From assembly GCF_028198145.1 (NCBI RefSeq), contig NZ_CP116338.1:248001-312000 (forward strand): a stretch of DNA of 64,000 nt, in the 5' to 3' direction. Shown here piece after piece: positions 27,794 to 35,872 of this stretch. Each line of letters opens with the position of its first letter. Within the stretch, counting starts at the first letter, position 1. Position numbers and translations under genes: made by a program. The notes beneath the pieces were generated by a model. It did not search any database. It was not told the DNA's origin and was given only the letters and a program-made list of their open reading frames with translations. The DNA comes from Microbacterium sp. nov. GSS16 (GTDB lineage: Bacteria; Actinomycetota; Actinomycetes; Actinomycetales; Microbacteriaceae).

Positions 27794-28603
27794 TCAGCGC
27801 TTGCGCGATGCGGCCGCGAATCCGGCGATGCGCGCCTGTGCATCGTCCGTGTCGAACGCCGCGCCGATCGAGTCGGCCTCGGCGCTCAGCTGCTCTTCGA
27901 ACGACCGCGACGGCTGCGAGCGCACGAGGCGCTTGGCGTGCCCGTACGCACCGGATGCGCCGGCCAGCCAGAACCGCGCGACCTCCTCAGCGCGCTCGCG
28001 CACGGCATCCGCCTCGGCATCCGGATCGGATCCCGCCTCGCCCGACGGGCCGGCGATCGCCTCGGCGACGAGGCCCCATTCGACGGCTTCGTCAGCCGAC
28101 AGCATCCGGTCCTGCAGCAGCAGCTGCAGAGCACGGCGCTCGCCGACCGCCCGTGCCAGCTGCGCAGAGACCGACAGGTCGGGCGTCAGTCCGATGTTCG
28201 CGTAGCGGCTGCCGATCTTCGAGCTCGCGCCGATGACCGCGTAGTCGCTGCACATCAGGATGCCGAGGCCGCCCCCCGCCGTGGTGCCGTGCGCGGCCGC
28301 GACGACCGGGACGGCCGAGGTCGTCAGCGACAGGATGCCCGCGTTGATGACCTGCGCGAGTGCGGTGATCTCGTGCCCGCCCGACATGCTCGCCGACATG
28401 GCGCGCACGTCGCCGCCTGCGCAGAACGAGCGGCCGCGACCCTCGATGAGGATGGCGCCGACATCGTCGCGAGCAACGGCCTCGGCCGTGGCGTCCCGCC
28501 AGGCGTGCGCCAGGTCGGCGTCGAAGGCGTTCAGGCTCGCGGGGCGGTTGAGCGTGAGCCGAGCGAGGCCCTCGTCGATCGTGAGCAGCAGCGGCTCGGT
28601 CAT
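27794..28603 (-). CDS. Enoyl-CoA hydratase/isomerase-family protein
   Basis: 269 residues, GGAGAG before ATG 28603. Crotonase motifs: RPASLNAFD, the oxyanion hole GRGRSFCAGGDVRAMS, HGTTAGGGLGILMCSDY, and IGLTPDLS. The active-site glutamate of hydratases is not in its usual place in the GLTPD stretch, so activity on a standard enoyl-CoA is uncertain. Probably fatty acid or aromatic acid breakdown; stand-alone gene. Confidence 0.9.
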   Translation of the reverse strand: MTEPLLLTIDEGLARLTLNRPASLNAFDADLAHAWRDATAEAVARDDVGAILIEGRGRSFCAGGDVRAMSASMSGGHEITALAQVINAGILSLTTSAVPVVAAAHGTTAGGGLGILMCSDYAVIGASSKIGSRYANIGLTPDLSVSAQLARAVGERRALQLLLQDRMLSADEAVEWGLVAEAIAGPSGEAGSDPDAEADAVRERAEEVARFWLAGASGAYGHAKRLVRSQPSRSFEEQLSAEADSIGAAFDTDDAQARIAGFAAASRKR

Positions 28604-28771
28604 GGCTCTCCTTCGATGCGCAGGACGGGGTTTCAGCCTACCCGGTACTCAGCGTCACGCCTGCGGCTCGTCGGCCCCGCATGCCAGGTCACTTCGGTAC
28701 GCTCACGGGCCGGAAACCGTACGAACCTGACCTCGCTCGCAGGCGCAGACGCAACCCCGGGTCGGCGGCGG

Positions 28772-29263
28772 TCAGTCCTCCGACAGCACGCGCACCACGA
28801 AGTCCTCCATGCGGTGCTTCGTGCCGTCGAGCCGCTGGTCGATCTGACCGGGGGCGCGCACCTCGCTCGGTGCGAGCGGATGCGCGAGTCGCACGTTGTC
28901 ATGGCACGACAGGTCGGCGCAGATGTACGTGCCCGCACTGTCGCCGCGGCGGCCCTTCGCTCCCCCGCGCCGCGCGGTCAGCAGCGCGACCTGGTTGCCA
29001 GGCTGCATCGTGCGGCAGATGTTGCACATGCCCGAGCGCACCCGCGCCGGGTCGGTCGAGCGCAGCACGATGCCCATCGGCTGGCCGTCGCGCTCGACGA
29101 TCACGACGGCCCGCCGGCTCGACTCGGGATCGCGCCAGGCGAGAAAGTCGATGTAGTCCCAGTCGGTCAGGATGAAGTCGTGGGGCATGCCGATCTGGTC
29201 GATCTCCTCGGCGTCGGCGTTCTTGATCGCCTCGCGCACCTGGGTCTCGGTGAGTGGTCGCAT
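28772..29263 (-). CDS. FBP-domain protein (treble-clef zinc finger)
   Basis: 163 residues from ATG 29263, leaderless by the TAGACT box six bases upstream. MCNICRTM and CADLSCHDNVR supply four cysteines of the treble-clef zinc finger of the FBP domain, first described at the C-terminus of the EF-G-binding protein FusB; DFILTDWDYIDFLAWRDP is the conserved N-terminal part of actinobacterial stand-alone versions. It may touch the ribosome or EF-G. FusB gives fusidic acid resistance in staphylococci, but that is not shown for this short form. Confidence 0.85.
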   Translation of the reverse strand: MRPLTETQVREAIKNADAEEIDQIGMPHDFILTDWDYIDFLAWRDPESSRRAVVIVERDGQPMGIVLRSTDPARVRSGMCNICRTMQPGNQVALLTARRGGAKGRRGDSAGTYICADLSCHDNVRLAHPLAPSEVRAPGQIDQRLDGTKHRMEDFVVRVLSED

Positions 29264-29272
29264 CGATCCAGT

Positions 29273-29755
29273 CTAGGAAGACTGACGCTCGGCGAGGCGG
29301 CGCTGCAGCTCTTTCACCTCGTCGACCAGCTCGTCGGCAGGGCCGTCGACCGGGATGCCCGGAGCCACCGTCTGGATCGGCAGCGCGGCCACAGGTCCGG
29401 GCCCGAGCCCCCACTCCTCGTGCCACTGCGACAGCTGCGCCGACGAGGTCGCGTACACGATGCGACCCAGGCCCACCCAGGCGTGTGCCGCCGAGCACAT
29501 GGGGCAGTGCTCACCCGAGGTGTAGACCGTGGCATCCGCCCGCTCCTGCGCAGACAGGTGAGCTGCCGCCCAGCGCGCGATCTCGAACTCCGGATGCCTG
29601 GTGTGATCGCCGCCGGCGACCCTGTTGCGGTCCTCGAAGAGCACGTCTCCGTCGGCCGAGACGATCAGAGAGCCGAACGGCTCGTCGCCGTCGTCGAGCG
29701 CCTCCCGTGCGAGCTCGACACAGCGGCGCAGATGGGTCAGGTCCGTGGCATCCAT
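29273..29755 (-). CDS. Cytidine/deoxycytidylate deaminase-family nucleoside deaminase
   Basis: 160 residues from ATG 29755 (GAGAGG upstream; GTG 29764 is possible). The zinc site is HPEFE, with His and the catalytic Glu, and EHCPMC with the two cysteines. DEPFGSLIVS is the typical N-terminal substrate region. The size suits guanine or other free-base deaminases; TadA would have HAE and PCxMC with a longer tRNA-binding end. Deaminates a purine or pyrimidine base in the cytoplasm. Confidence 0.87.
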   Translation of the reverse strand: MDATDLTHLRRCVELAREALDDGDEPFGSLIVSADGDVLFEDRNRVAGGDHTRHPEFEIARWAAAHLSAQERADATVYTSGEHCPMCSAAHAWVGLGRIVYATSSAQLSQWHEEWGLGPGPVAALPIQTVAPGIPVDGPADELVDEVKELQRRLAERQSS

Positions 29756-29768
29756 GGCGTCCACCCTC

Positions 29769-30060
29769 TCATCCGGCCGCGTCGATCACCGCGGCGATCT
29801 CGTCGTGACCATGCTCGACCGCCAGCTCGCGCGACGTGCGCCCCTCACTGTCGGTGATGTTCGGGTCGGCGCCCGCCTCGAGTAGCGTCTTCGATCGCGC
29901 GAATGGTCGCGTCGGCGTCCTCCGCGTCGATCGCCGCCCACAGGTCGGCTGTCGCCCGTTCCGCCGCGTCAGGCCGCGGGTCGCCGGATGCCGGAGAGCA
30001 CCCGACCAGGGCGCCCCAGGTGAACACCGCGGCGAGCGCGACCAGCACCGTCCGGATCAT
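29769..30060 (-). pseudogene. Ankyrin-type lipoprotein, interrupted by a frameshift
   Basis: ATG 30060 (GGAGG seven bases upstream) begins a lipoprotein: MIRTVLVALAAVFTWGALVGC with the lipobox Cys at 21, then a helix pair ending AIEDAT. That frame stops early. One base further on, the second frame reads LLEAGADPNITDSEGRTS and then ELAVEHGHDEIAAVIDAAG, a clear ankyrin repeat, ending at 29769. The switch lies around 29885-29895 and a single extra base would explain it. Either a real broken gene or a sequencing error. Ankyrin lipoproteins of this size normally bind proteins at the cell surface. Confidence 0.8.
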
Positions 30061-30142
30061 GCTGCCTCCTCGAGTCAGGGGAAGCGCAGGCCAGAACCCT
30101 GTGTCCGCGGGAGCCGTGGCTGTTGCATTCCGGGGGCCGACT

Positions 30143-30242
30143 GGGCCGCGCACCGTTACATTCCGGGGGCCGACACTCCAGATGTCGGACCGATCACCAC
30201 GAAACGTCCTTCATCTGGCGTGTCGGCCCCCGATTCGTCACC
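30143..30242. repeat. Palindrome-bearing direct repeat, copy 1
   Basis: About 100 bases, identical to 30285-30384 as far as I can read; the copies start 142 bases apart. Within it GGGGGCCGACACTCCAGATG and CATCTGGCGTGTCGGCCCCC form a long inverted repeat around a 27-base loop. A fragment of the same sequence (CATTCCGGGGGCCGAC) lies just before it at 30126. Confidence 0.88.
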
Positions 30243-30284
30243 GACGGGGCAGGCCGCACACCTCCATGCGCCGGGGGACCGACC

Positions 30285-30384
30285 GGGCCGCGCACCGTTA
30301 CATTCCGGGGGCCGACACTCCAGATGTCGGACCGATCACCACGAAACGTCCTTCATCTGGCGTGTCGGCCCCCGATTCGTCACG
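30285..30384. repeat. Palindrome-bearing direct repeat, copy 2
   Basis: Second copy of the element at 30143, between the end of nirK and the ankyrin lipoprotein. The two hairpins could act as terminators or as binding sites; there is no gene in 30061-30444. Confidence 0.88.
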
Positions 30385-30444
30385 GAAGGGCGACCGGGCA
30401 GGCCGCGCCGTCATGCTTCGGAGGCCGTACGGGGCAGCACGGCC

Positions 30445-33099
30445 CTACTTCCCCACCGCGAACAGCCCGTGCGCTCCCCGCTCGGCGTCGATCATGAGGT
30501 GCGACACGAACGGATACGTGCCCTTCTCCGGGAAGGTCAGCTCGACGAACCCGCCCTGCGCGGGCTGCAGCGCCAGAGCCTGCGATCCGGTTTCGGCCGA
30601 GTGGTCGAGCAGATATGCGCCCTCGGCCCAGACCGTGTCGAACTGCCCTCCGATGATGTGGAAGCTGCTGGGGCGCTCGATCCCGGCATCCAGCACCCAC
30701 ACCCGCACCCGCTCGCCGACCGCTGCCTGAAGCGGCGCGTGATCGTACTGATTCGCGTAGCCGTTGAAGGTGACGAGGTCGGGGTCGCGCGTGGCGATGC
30801 GGTCGGGGTCGACCGTGCCGCCGTCGTGATCGCCGAGGTAGTACTCGCCCTGCACCAGCACGTAGCTGCGGTCCACGGCGGGAAGGTCGTCGGGCTCGAT
30901 GATCACGGCGCCGTACATACCGTTGGCGATGTGCGCGGTCATCGGCATGGTCGAGCAGTGGTACATCCAGATCCCGGCCCGTGTCGCGGTGAACGTGTAG
31001 GTGAGGCTCTCGCCGGGCGGGATGGTGCGCATCGGGCGATCGGGCGCCAGAGACCCGGCGTGGAAGTCGATGGAATGCCCCATCGTGCCCTTGTTCTCGA
31101 GCGTGATGACGAAGCGGTCGCCGACCCGGCCGTGCAGCAGCGGCCCGGGGGCGGTGCCGTTGTACGTCCACAGCGTCTGCGTCACGCCCGGCGCGACCTC
31201 GCGCTTCTCGTCTCGGACGGTGAGAGTGAGCTCGCGGGTCACCGGGGCAGCGGATGCCGGAAGCGCGGGCAGCTCGGCATCGTAGGGCTCGAAGCCGGGG
31301 CCGGGGTCGGCCATCACGTCGGGGGCGGTCGCGGTGGCGCTCGCGGTGTCGCCGCCCATATGGCCCATGTCGTGCCCAGCGGCATCCGGTTTCGAGTCGC
31401 CGCCGGTCTCGCTGCCGGCCTCGGCGCCGGTGGCGATGATCTGCAGCGTCATTCCCATCTGCCGATGCCCGAGGATCGAACACCAGCCGTCGAGGTCGCC
31501 GGTGATCACGCCGACGTCGATCGTCTCCTTCTCGCCCGGCGCGAGGCGCCCGCCCGCGATCCCGTTGGCGAAGACGAGATCGTGCACCTGCTCGTCGTCG
31601 GTGTTGGTGACCTCGACGACCAGCCGGGTGCCCACCGGCGCCTCGATGCGGTTCGGGGTGAAGCGCATGTTGGCCGCCTCGACCTGCACGGTCTGCACCG
31701 GGGCATCCGCCGCTCCCACCGGCGCGGCACTCCAGCCGAGACCGGCCGGATCGACCGCGGCGAGACCCGCCGCAACGAGCACCACCGCCAGCACGCCAGC
31801 GACAGCTTGCCCGGAGCGGCGTCCCGGCGCGTGCTCACCCTCGGGAACGATCGGCCCCCGGCGACCGCTCGACCTGGCGTCCAGCGGGTCATTCGCGGCC
31901 TTCGCCCGGCGCTGGGCGCGCATCGCGCGCCACATCACGACGAGGAACGACGCCATCGCGACGAGGTACATGATCGACGCGACCACGCGCATGAGGCTCG
32001 ACACCGGCAGGGCGCAGACGGCGAGCGCGGCGTTGGCCACCGTGACGCGCAGGATACCGGCCGCATCGAACCCGGCCGTGCCGACGCGCACGGGCGTGGG
32101 GCCGCCGCCCAACACCACGGGGACGAGGTAGCTCAGCGCGCCGACGAGCACCTGCGCGGCGAAGCCGGCGGCCAGGTACGGCACGACCTGTGCGAAGAGG
32201 GCGTCGAGTGCCGGGAAGCCGCTGCCATCGAGCGCGGCCAGAACCGCACCCACCACGACCACGGCGACGGCGCCCGCCCACCACAGCAGCGCCGCACCCA
32301 CAGACAGCGCGGCGAAGCTGCGCGGAGCCTTCTGTCGCGCGGCCCGGATCAGCGAGCCGAAGATGATCCCGAGTCCGGCGAGGTACACACCGAGCCCGGC
32401 GGCGACGACGAGCAGCTGTGCGAGCGCGGCCCCGGTGGCGGCGACCACGACACCGCCGGCGAGGACGGGCAGGGCACGGGATGCCCCGGTCGCGGCGCCC
32501 TCGTCGGCGCGGGTGCGCAGGATCGTGGGCCACAGCGTGACGACCGTGCCCCCGACGGTGAGCCCGATCCAGCCCAGCACGTTGATCAGCGCGTGCGCGA
32601 TGACGAGGTTCGGCGCCGAGTCGCCGCGCGCGAGCCAGGCACCGAGGGCTGCGCCGATCGTCAGCAGCGCGGCCGAGGCGACGTAGTACCGGATGGTGCG
32701 GCCGAAGCGGCCCGGCATGCTGCCGCGCATCCGGGCGAGCAGGGTCGCCCCGTGCCAGCCGACCGCGACGATCAGCGCGGCGGCTCCGGTGACGGTGATC
32801 GCCCAGATGCCGCTGAGCACACCCGCGATCACGAGCGCGGCGGCGGAGTTCGACAGGATCAACCGGATGCTCTGGCGCCGGCGATCGACGTCTGTGGCGG
32901 CGCTGCGAAGCAGGGCGAACGAGAAGTACTGACTCCACACGAGGATCGCGTGCGTGACCGCGCCGAGCAGCAGCAGATGGATCATCAGCCAGCCCGGCAT
33001 CGGCAGCGCACGGTGCGCGAGGGCGGCCGCGACCGTGAGCAGCAGCCACAGCACGGTCGGGATGTCGCGCATCGGCCAGAATCCGCGGTTCTTCGTCAT
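30445..33099 (-). CDS. nirK: Three-part copper nitrite reductase (membrane domain + cupredoxin + NirK)
   Basis: 884 residues from ATG 33099, which overlaps the upstream stop (ATGA). Residues 1 to about 390 are a polytopic domain; about 440-560 a cupredoxin with WCSILGHRQMGM; the remainder NirK-like. In NirK numbering of this protein: His675 and Asp678-Phe-His680 (type 1 His, catalytic Asp, type 2 His), MYHCSTMPMTAHIANGM with His714, Cys715, His723 and Met728, catalytic His814 in SSFHIIGG, and His867 in PFVSH. All key ligands are present. It should reduce nitrite to NO outside the membrane, with the added cupredoxin as electron donor. Regulator and NnrS-like genes lie upstream. Confidence 0.88.
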   Translation of the reverse strand: MTKNRGFWPMRDIPTVLWLLLTVAAALAHRALPMPGWLMIHLLLLGAVTHAILVWSQYFSFALLRSAATDVDRRRQSIRLILSNSAAALVIAGVLSGIWAITVTGAAALIVAVGWHGATLLARMRGSMPGRFGRTIRYYVASAALLTIGAALGAWLARGDSAPNLVIAHALINVLGWIGLTVGGTVVTLWPTILRTRADEGAATGASRALPVLAGGVVVAATGAALAQLLVVAAGLGVYLAGLGIIFGSLIRAARQKAPRSFAALSVGAALLWWAGAVAVVVVGAVLAALDGSGFPALDALFAQVVPYLAAGFAAQVLVGALSYLVPVVLGGGPTPVRVGTAGFDAAGILRVTVANAALAVCALPVSSLMRVVASIMYLVAMASFLVVMWRAMRAQRRAKAANDPLDARSSGRRGPIVPEGEHAPGRRSGQAVAGVLAVVLVAAGLAAVDPAGLGWSAAPVGAADAPVQTVQVEAANMRFTPNRIEAPVGTRLVVEVTNTDDEQVHDLVFANGIAGGRLAPGEKETIDVGVITGDLDGWCSILGHRQMGMTLQIIATGAEAGSETGGDSKPDAAGHDMGHMGGDTASATATAPDVMADPGPGFEPYDAELPALPASAAPVTRELTLTVRDEKREVAPGVTQTLWTYNGTAPGPLLHGRVGDRFVITLENKGTMGHSIDFHAGSLAPDRPMRTIPPGESLTYTFTATRAGIWMYHCSTMPMTAHIANGMYGAVIIEPDDLPAVDRSYVLVQGEYYLGDHDGGTVDPDRIATRDPDLVTFNGYANQYDHAPLQAAVGERVRVWVLDAGIERPSSFHIIGGQFDTVWAEGAYLLDHSAETGSQALALQPAQGGFVELTFPEKGTYPFVSHLMIDAERGAHGLFAVGK

Positions 33100-34475
33100 G
33101 CGGAGCCCTCCTCCACGGTCGGCGCGCCATCGGATCGGGAGGGCGCGCCATCGGTCCGGGAGAACGCGCGGCGCGGACGGTCCACGCGCAGCATCCGTCC
33201 TCCCTCGGCGGAGTTCTCCTCCGGAGTGGGTGCGGCCGCGGGGGCGCGCGCCGGTCCGCGCACCGCGCTGTAGACGGCGGTCAGCACGAACAGCAGCAGC
33301 GCGATGACGCCGAGCACTCCCCCGATGCGCCAGGCCGCCGGCATCCCGAGACCGTCGCCCATCCACACGCGCACGACCAGCGCCAGCTGCAGCAGCGCGA
33401 CCGGCGCCCAGAAGGCGGGGCGGTAGGGCAGGGCGACCCGCAGCACGGCGGGAAGGATCGTCGTCGCGTGCGCCATGATCATCGAGAAGGTGTAGCCGAG
33501 GAACACCGCGTGGATCACCGCGTCGTAGGCGGGTTGCGCCTCGGGCGATCCGAGCAGCAGCACGAGCCCCGCGAGCGCGAGCCAGACGTATCCGGCGAGG
33601 ATGCACGCCGCCATGTACCGCGTCGCACCCGTCGCGTGGATCGTGCGACGCGCTACATCGTGCACGACCAGCCATCCCGTCAGCGACAGCAGCACGAGAC
33701 CGAGCGCGATGGCTCCGGCGTCGGGGAAGACGAGTCCGACAACCAGCGCCGCCGTCGCCGCCCAGCCGTGCACGAGAAGCCGGATGCCCGCTGCCGGCCC
33801 CATCGTGATGCGCGCGAGCTCGACCCGCTCGGCCGCGATCGTCAGCACCACGAAGCCGATGAGCCACGGGATCACGCGGGTCATCGTGTCCTGCCCGATC
33901 CAGATGAGCGCTCCGGCGAGCGCGAGGCCCGCTGCGAGCAGCTGGGTGAGCAGCGCGTGGTCGTACTGTCGTCGCCACAGCGGGATGTAGACGGTGAGGA
34001 AGGATGCCGCACCCGCGGCGAGCACGATCTTCGCCGCGACCAGCGGCACGAGCGGAGTGATGAGCAGGATGCCGCCGATGCCGAGCAGCGCGGGCGCGAC
34101 ATAGCCCAGCGGCCGGGCGAGAGCGGTGGCTCGTTCCAGGCTGATCAGCGTGCCCACGAAGCCCAGCACGAGCAGCATCCCGTGCACGTCGGGAAGACGC
34201 TCGGCGGTGACCGGCGCGGGCAGACCCAGCAGCAGCAGGCCGGCGTCGAGCCCGGCGAGCAGGGCGAGGCCGGCGGGCAGCATCCATACCAGGGCCACAC
34301 CCGGGCGGCGGCGCGACGAGCCGGCTGAGAAACCACGTCCGTCGCGAGAAATCACGCGGGAAGTGGTTCCCCGCGCAGAACGTGGTTTCCCGGCGGTGGC
34401 GCCGGGGCGCGGCAGCTCGGCGGTGCGGGGGTGCGGCAGGCCGGCGGCGGCGCCGGGGCGCGGCGCGCCGGTCAT
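33096..34475 (-). CDS. NnrS-like polytopic membrane protein
   Basis: 459 residues from ATG 34475, coupled to the regulator (ATGA) and to nirK (ATGA). About 12 hydrophobic segments; LPDVHGMLLVLGFVGTLISLERA and HAVFLGYTFSMIMAHATTILP recall NnrS, a haem- and copper-containing protein linked to nitric oxide stress. Residues 1-60 before the first segment are basic and low complexity and are coded by a palindromic repeat (34326-34393), so the real start may be later. The C-terminal 40 residues are also disordered. Role in NO handling is inferred from the operon. Confidence 0.78.
   Translation of the reverse strand: MTGAPRPGAAAGLPHPRTAELPRPGATAGKPRSARGTTSRVISRDGRGFSAGSSRRRPGVALVWMLPAGLALLAGLDAGLLLLGLPAPVTAERLPDVHGMLLVLGFVGTLISLERATALARPLGYVAPALLGIGGILLITPLVPLVAAKIVLAAGAASFLTVYIPLWRRQYDHALLTQLLAAGLALAGALIWIGQDTMTRVIPWLIGFVVLTIAAERVELARITMGPAAGIRLLVHGWAATAALVVGLVFPDAGAIALGLVLLSLTGWLVVHDVARRTIHATGATRYMAACILAGYVWLALAGLVLLLGSPEAQPAYDAVIHAVFLGYTFSMIMAHATTILPAVLRVALPYRPAFWAPVALLQLALVVRVWMGDGLGMPAAWRIGGVLGVIALLLFVLTAVYSAVRGPARAPAAAPTPEENSAEGGRMLRVDRPRRAFSRTDGAPSRSDGAPTVEEGSA
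34326..34393. repeat. Nested palindrome within the coding start of the NnrS-like gene
   Basis: Two left arms (GAGAAACCACG and GAGAAATCACG) followed by two right arms (AGTGGTTCCCCGCG and CGTGGTTTCCCGG), giving an A-A-A'-A' layout. It codes for about residues 28-50 of the gene. Confidence 0.65.
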
Positions 34476-35131
34476 GATGCGGTCCGCAGGTGCAGCGCGC
34501 ACGCGCCGTCGGCCTGGAAGGGCAGCAGCGTGGCATCCGCCGTCGCATCGCGAGAGCGCAGGATGCCGGCGATCATCCCCTCGTGCACCGCGCAGACCAC
34601 ATCGGCACGGCGAGCCGCGGCCGACAGCAGCGGGCAGCGGTGCAGCCGGATGCCGCCGCCGTCGTCGATCGGCGCGAAGCCCTGCTCGCGCATGACCTCG
34701 ACGACCATCGCGCGGGGCGTGGCCGCGGCATCCGGATGCTGAGCGGCGATCTGCGCACCCCACTGCTCACCCGACGCGCGCGCCTGCCCGACCGGATCGG
34801 CCGCAACCTGCGTGAGGGTGTCGGCGAGCGCAAGCGCGAGTCCGGCGTACGGGTTCACGGTGTCGGCGGGCGGCGCCTGCCACCGCCAGCCGGGGCGCCC
34901 GCGGCCCTGCACCTCGGCACGGACCCGGCGCAGCCGGCCGTCGAGGCGCAGCCGCTCGAGATGCTCGCGGACGGTGTTCTCGTGCAGGCCGGTGGCGGCC
35001 ACGATGTCGGACGTGGATGCCGAGGCACGCGATTCGACCTCACGGAGGATCCGCTCGCGCGTCGAAGAGTATCGACCCCCGTCTGCACCGCGGCGGACCG
35101 GCTTTTCTCCGGTCGATTCTGCATTTTCCAC
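34472..35131 (-). CDS. Winged-helix transcriptional regulator, probably of the nirK operon
   Basis: About 219 residues from GTG 35131 (GGATACC upstream); the frame extends further but into the divergent promoter. SSTRERILREVESRASASTSD begins a winged helix-turn-helix, with TGLHENTVREHLERLRLDG as the recognition helix region. The C-terminal part has HRCPLLSAA..VCAVHEGMI, a Cys/His pattern like that of SufR-type regulators that hold an iron-sulphur cluster. It may sense NO or redox state. First gene of the three-gene operon. Confidence 0.82.
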   Translation of the reverse strand: MENAESTGEKPVRRGADGGRYSSTRERILREVESRASASTSDIVAATGLHENTVREHLERLRLDGRLRRVRAEVQGRGRPGWRWQAPPADTVNPYAGLALALADTLTQVAADPVGQARASGEQWGAQIAAQHPDAAATPRAMVVEVMREQGFAPIDDGGGIRLHRCPLLSAAARRADVVCAVHEGMIAGILRSRDATADATLLPFQADGACALHLRTAS

Positions 35132-35238
35132 GGTATCCAGTGTAATAAAATCGACCGCACGCGCCCACCTCGCGGAGACGGAGAAAATCATGGGATACAT
35201 CGAGATCCACAGGTCACATTCGGAAGCCACCTCCCCAG

Positions 35239-35508
35239 ATGCCGGGCGGCACGGGCTGCGCCTGCGGCGGCCACGACGAGCAGCTGCCCGAGCTCGACGC
35301 GCAGGCCATCCCGCACGCGGTGCGCCACGCGGCGATCTTCGGGGCGATCGAGTCGCTGCAGCCGGGCGGCGCCCTGGTCATCTCGGCTACGCACGACCCG
35401 GTGCCGCTGCTGACCCAGCTGCGCGGCAAGCACGGCGACACCTTCCACACCCGCTATCTCGATGAGGGCCCCGAGCGCTGGCGCATCCTGGTGCGCAACG
35501 CCGGCTGA
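35239..35508 (+). CDS. DUF2249-domain protein (N-terminus perhaps shifted)
   Basis: 89 residues. CACGGHDEQLPELDAQAIPH with HAVRHAAIFGAIESLQPGG, SATHDPVPLL and YLDEGPERWRILV are the DUF2249 domain, common beside denitrification and NO-response genes. The ATG at 35239 lacks a good ribosome site. A better start, ATG 35190 with GGAGA upstream, gives MGYIEIHRSHSEATSPD, which looks like the missing N-terminus but is in another frame; a one-base change near 35240 would join them. Divergent from the regulator, so likely under the same control. Confidence 0.78.
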   Translation: MPGGTGCACGGHDEQLPELDAQAIPHAVRHAAIFGAIESLQPGGALVISATHDPVPLLTQLRGKHGDTFHTRYLDEGPERWRILVRNAG

Positions 35509-35588
35509 GGGCGGTAGGGCGACGCGCTGCCGTCGCATCGCGCCGTGGGGGCGTTCGAGTGGCCCCGTATGACCGGCTCCCGCGACGC

Positions 35589-35648
35589 GAGGCGACGATT
35601 CGGGACCTGCGGACGATATGGAGGCGACGATTCGGGACCTGCGGACGA
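35589..35648. repeat. Two-copy direct repeat upstream of tRNA-Tyr terminator
   Basis: GAGGCGACGATTCGGGACCT followed by GCGGACGA occurs at 35589 and again at 35621 (32-base period). No coding role. Confidence 0.8.
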
Positions 35649-35667
35649 CTCATAGAGGAGCGAACGA

Positions 35668-35696
35668 CGAAGGCCCTCGCAATGCGAGGGCCTTCG
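35668..35696 (-). terminator. Hairpin after tRNA-Tyr
   Basis: CGAAGGCCCTCGC and GCGAGGGCCTTCG are perfect arms around AAT, ten bases past the tRNA 3' end; it may also end transcription of the DUF2249 gene from the other side. Confidence 0.8.
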
Positions 35697-35705
35697 GTCT
35701 GGATG

Positions 35706-35786
35706 TGGCAAGTGAGGGATTCGAACCCCCGAAGCTTACGCGGCTGATTTACAGTCAGCTCCCTTTGGCCGCTCGGGCAACTTGCC
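35706..35786 (-). tRNA. tRNA-Tyr (GTA)
   Basis: Class II tRNA with a long variable arm. Acceptor GGCAAGT/ACTTGCC, anticodon stem GCTGA/TCAGC with loop CTGTAAA, T-arm GGGGG/TTCGAAT/CCCTC, discriminator A, CCA not encoded. Confidence 0.93.
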
Positions 35787-35872
35787 AGTGCACACCCGTC
35801 CGGCTTTCTCAGCCAACCGGGGGCGCGAAGATCAAGCATACCGGTCGCCGGCGGCGGTGAGAAATCGAGCGG

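Noticed and set aside
30126..30384. Insertion sequence or transposon
   Set aside because: No transposase gene and no target-site duplications; the palindromes are internal to the repeat.
29836..33273. Plus-strand open frame across the nirK region
   Set aside because: Antisense shadow; nirK on the other strand has all expected copper ligands.
33100..34548. A longer nirK reading of 1367 residues from 34548
   Set aside because: The extra N-terminus is an out-of-frame shadow of the NnrS-like gene; ATG 33099 with ATGA overlap is the natural start.
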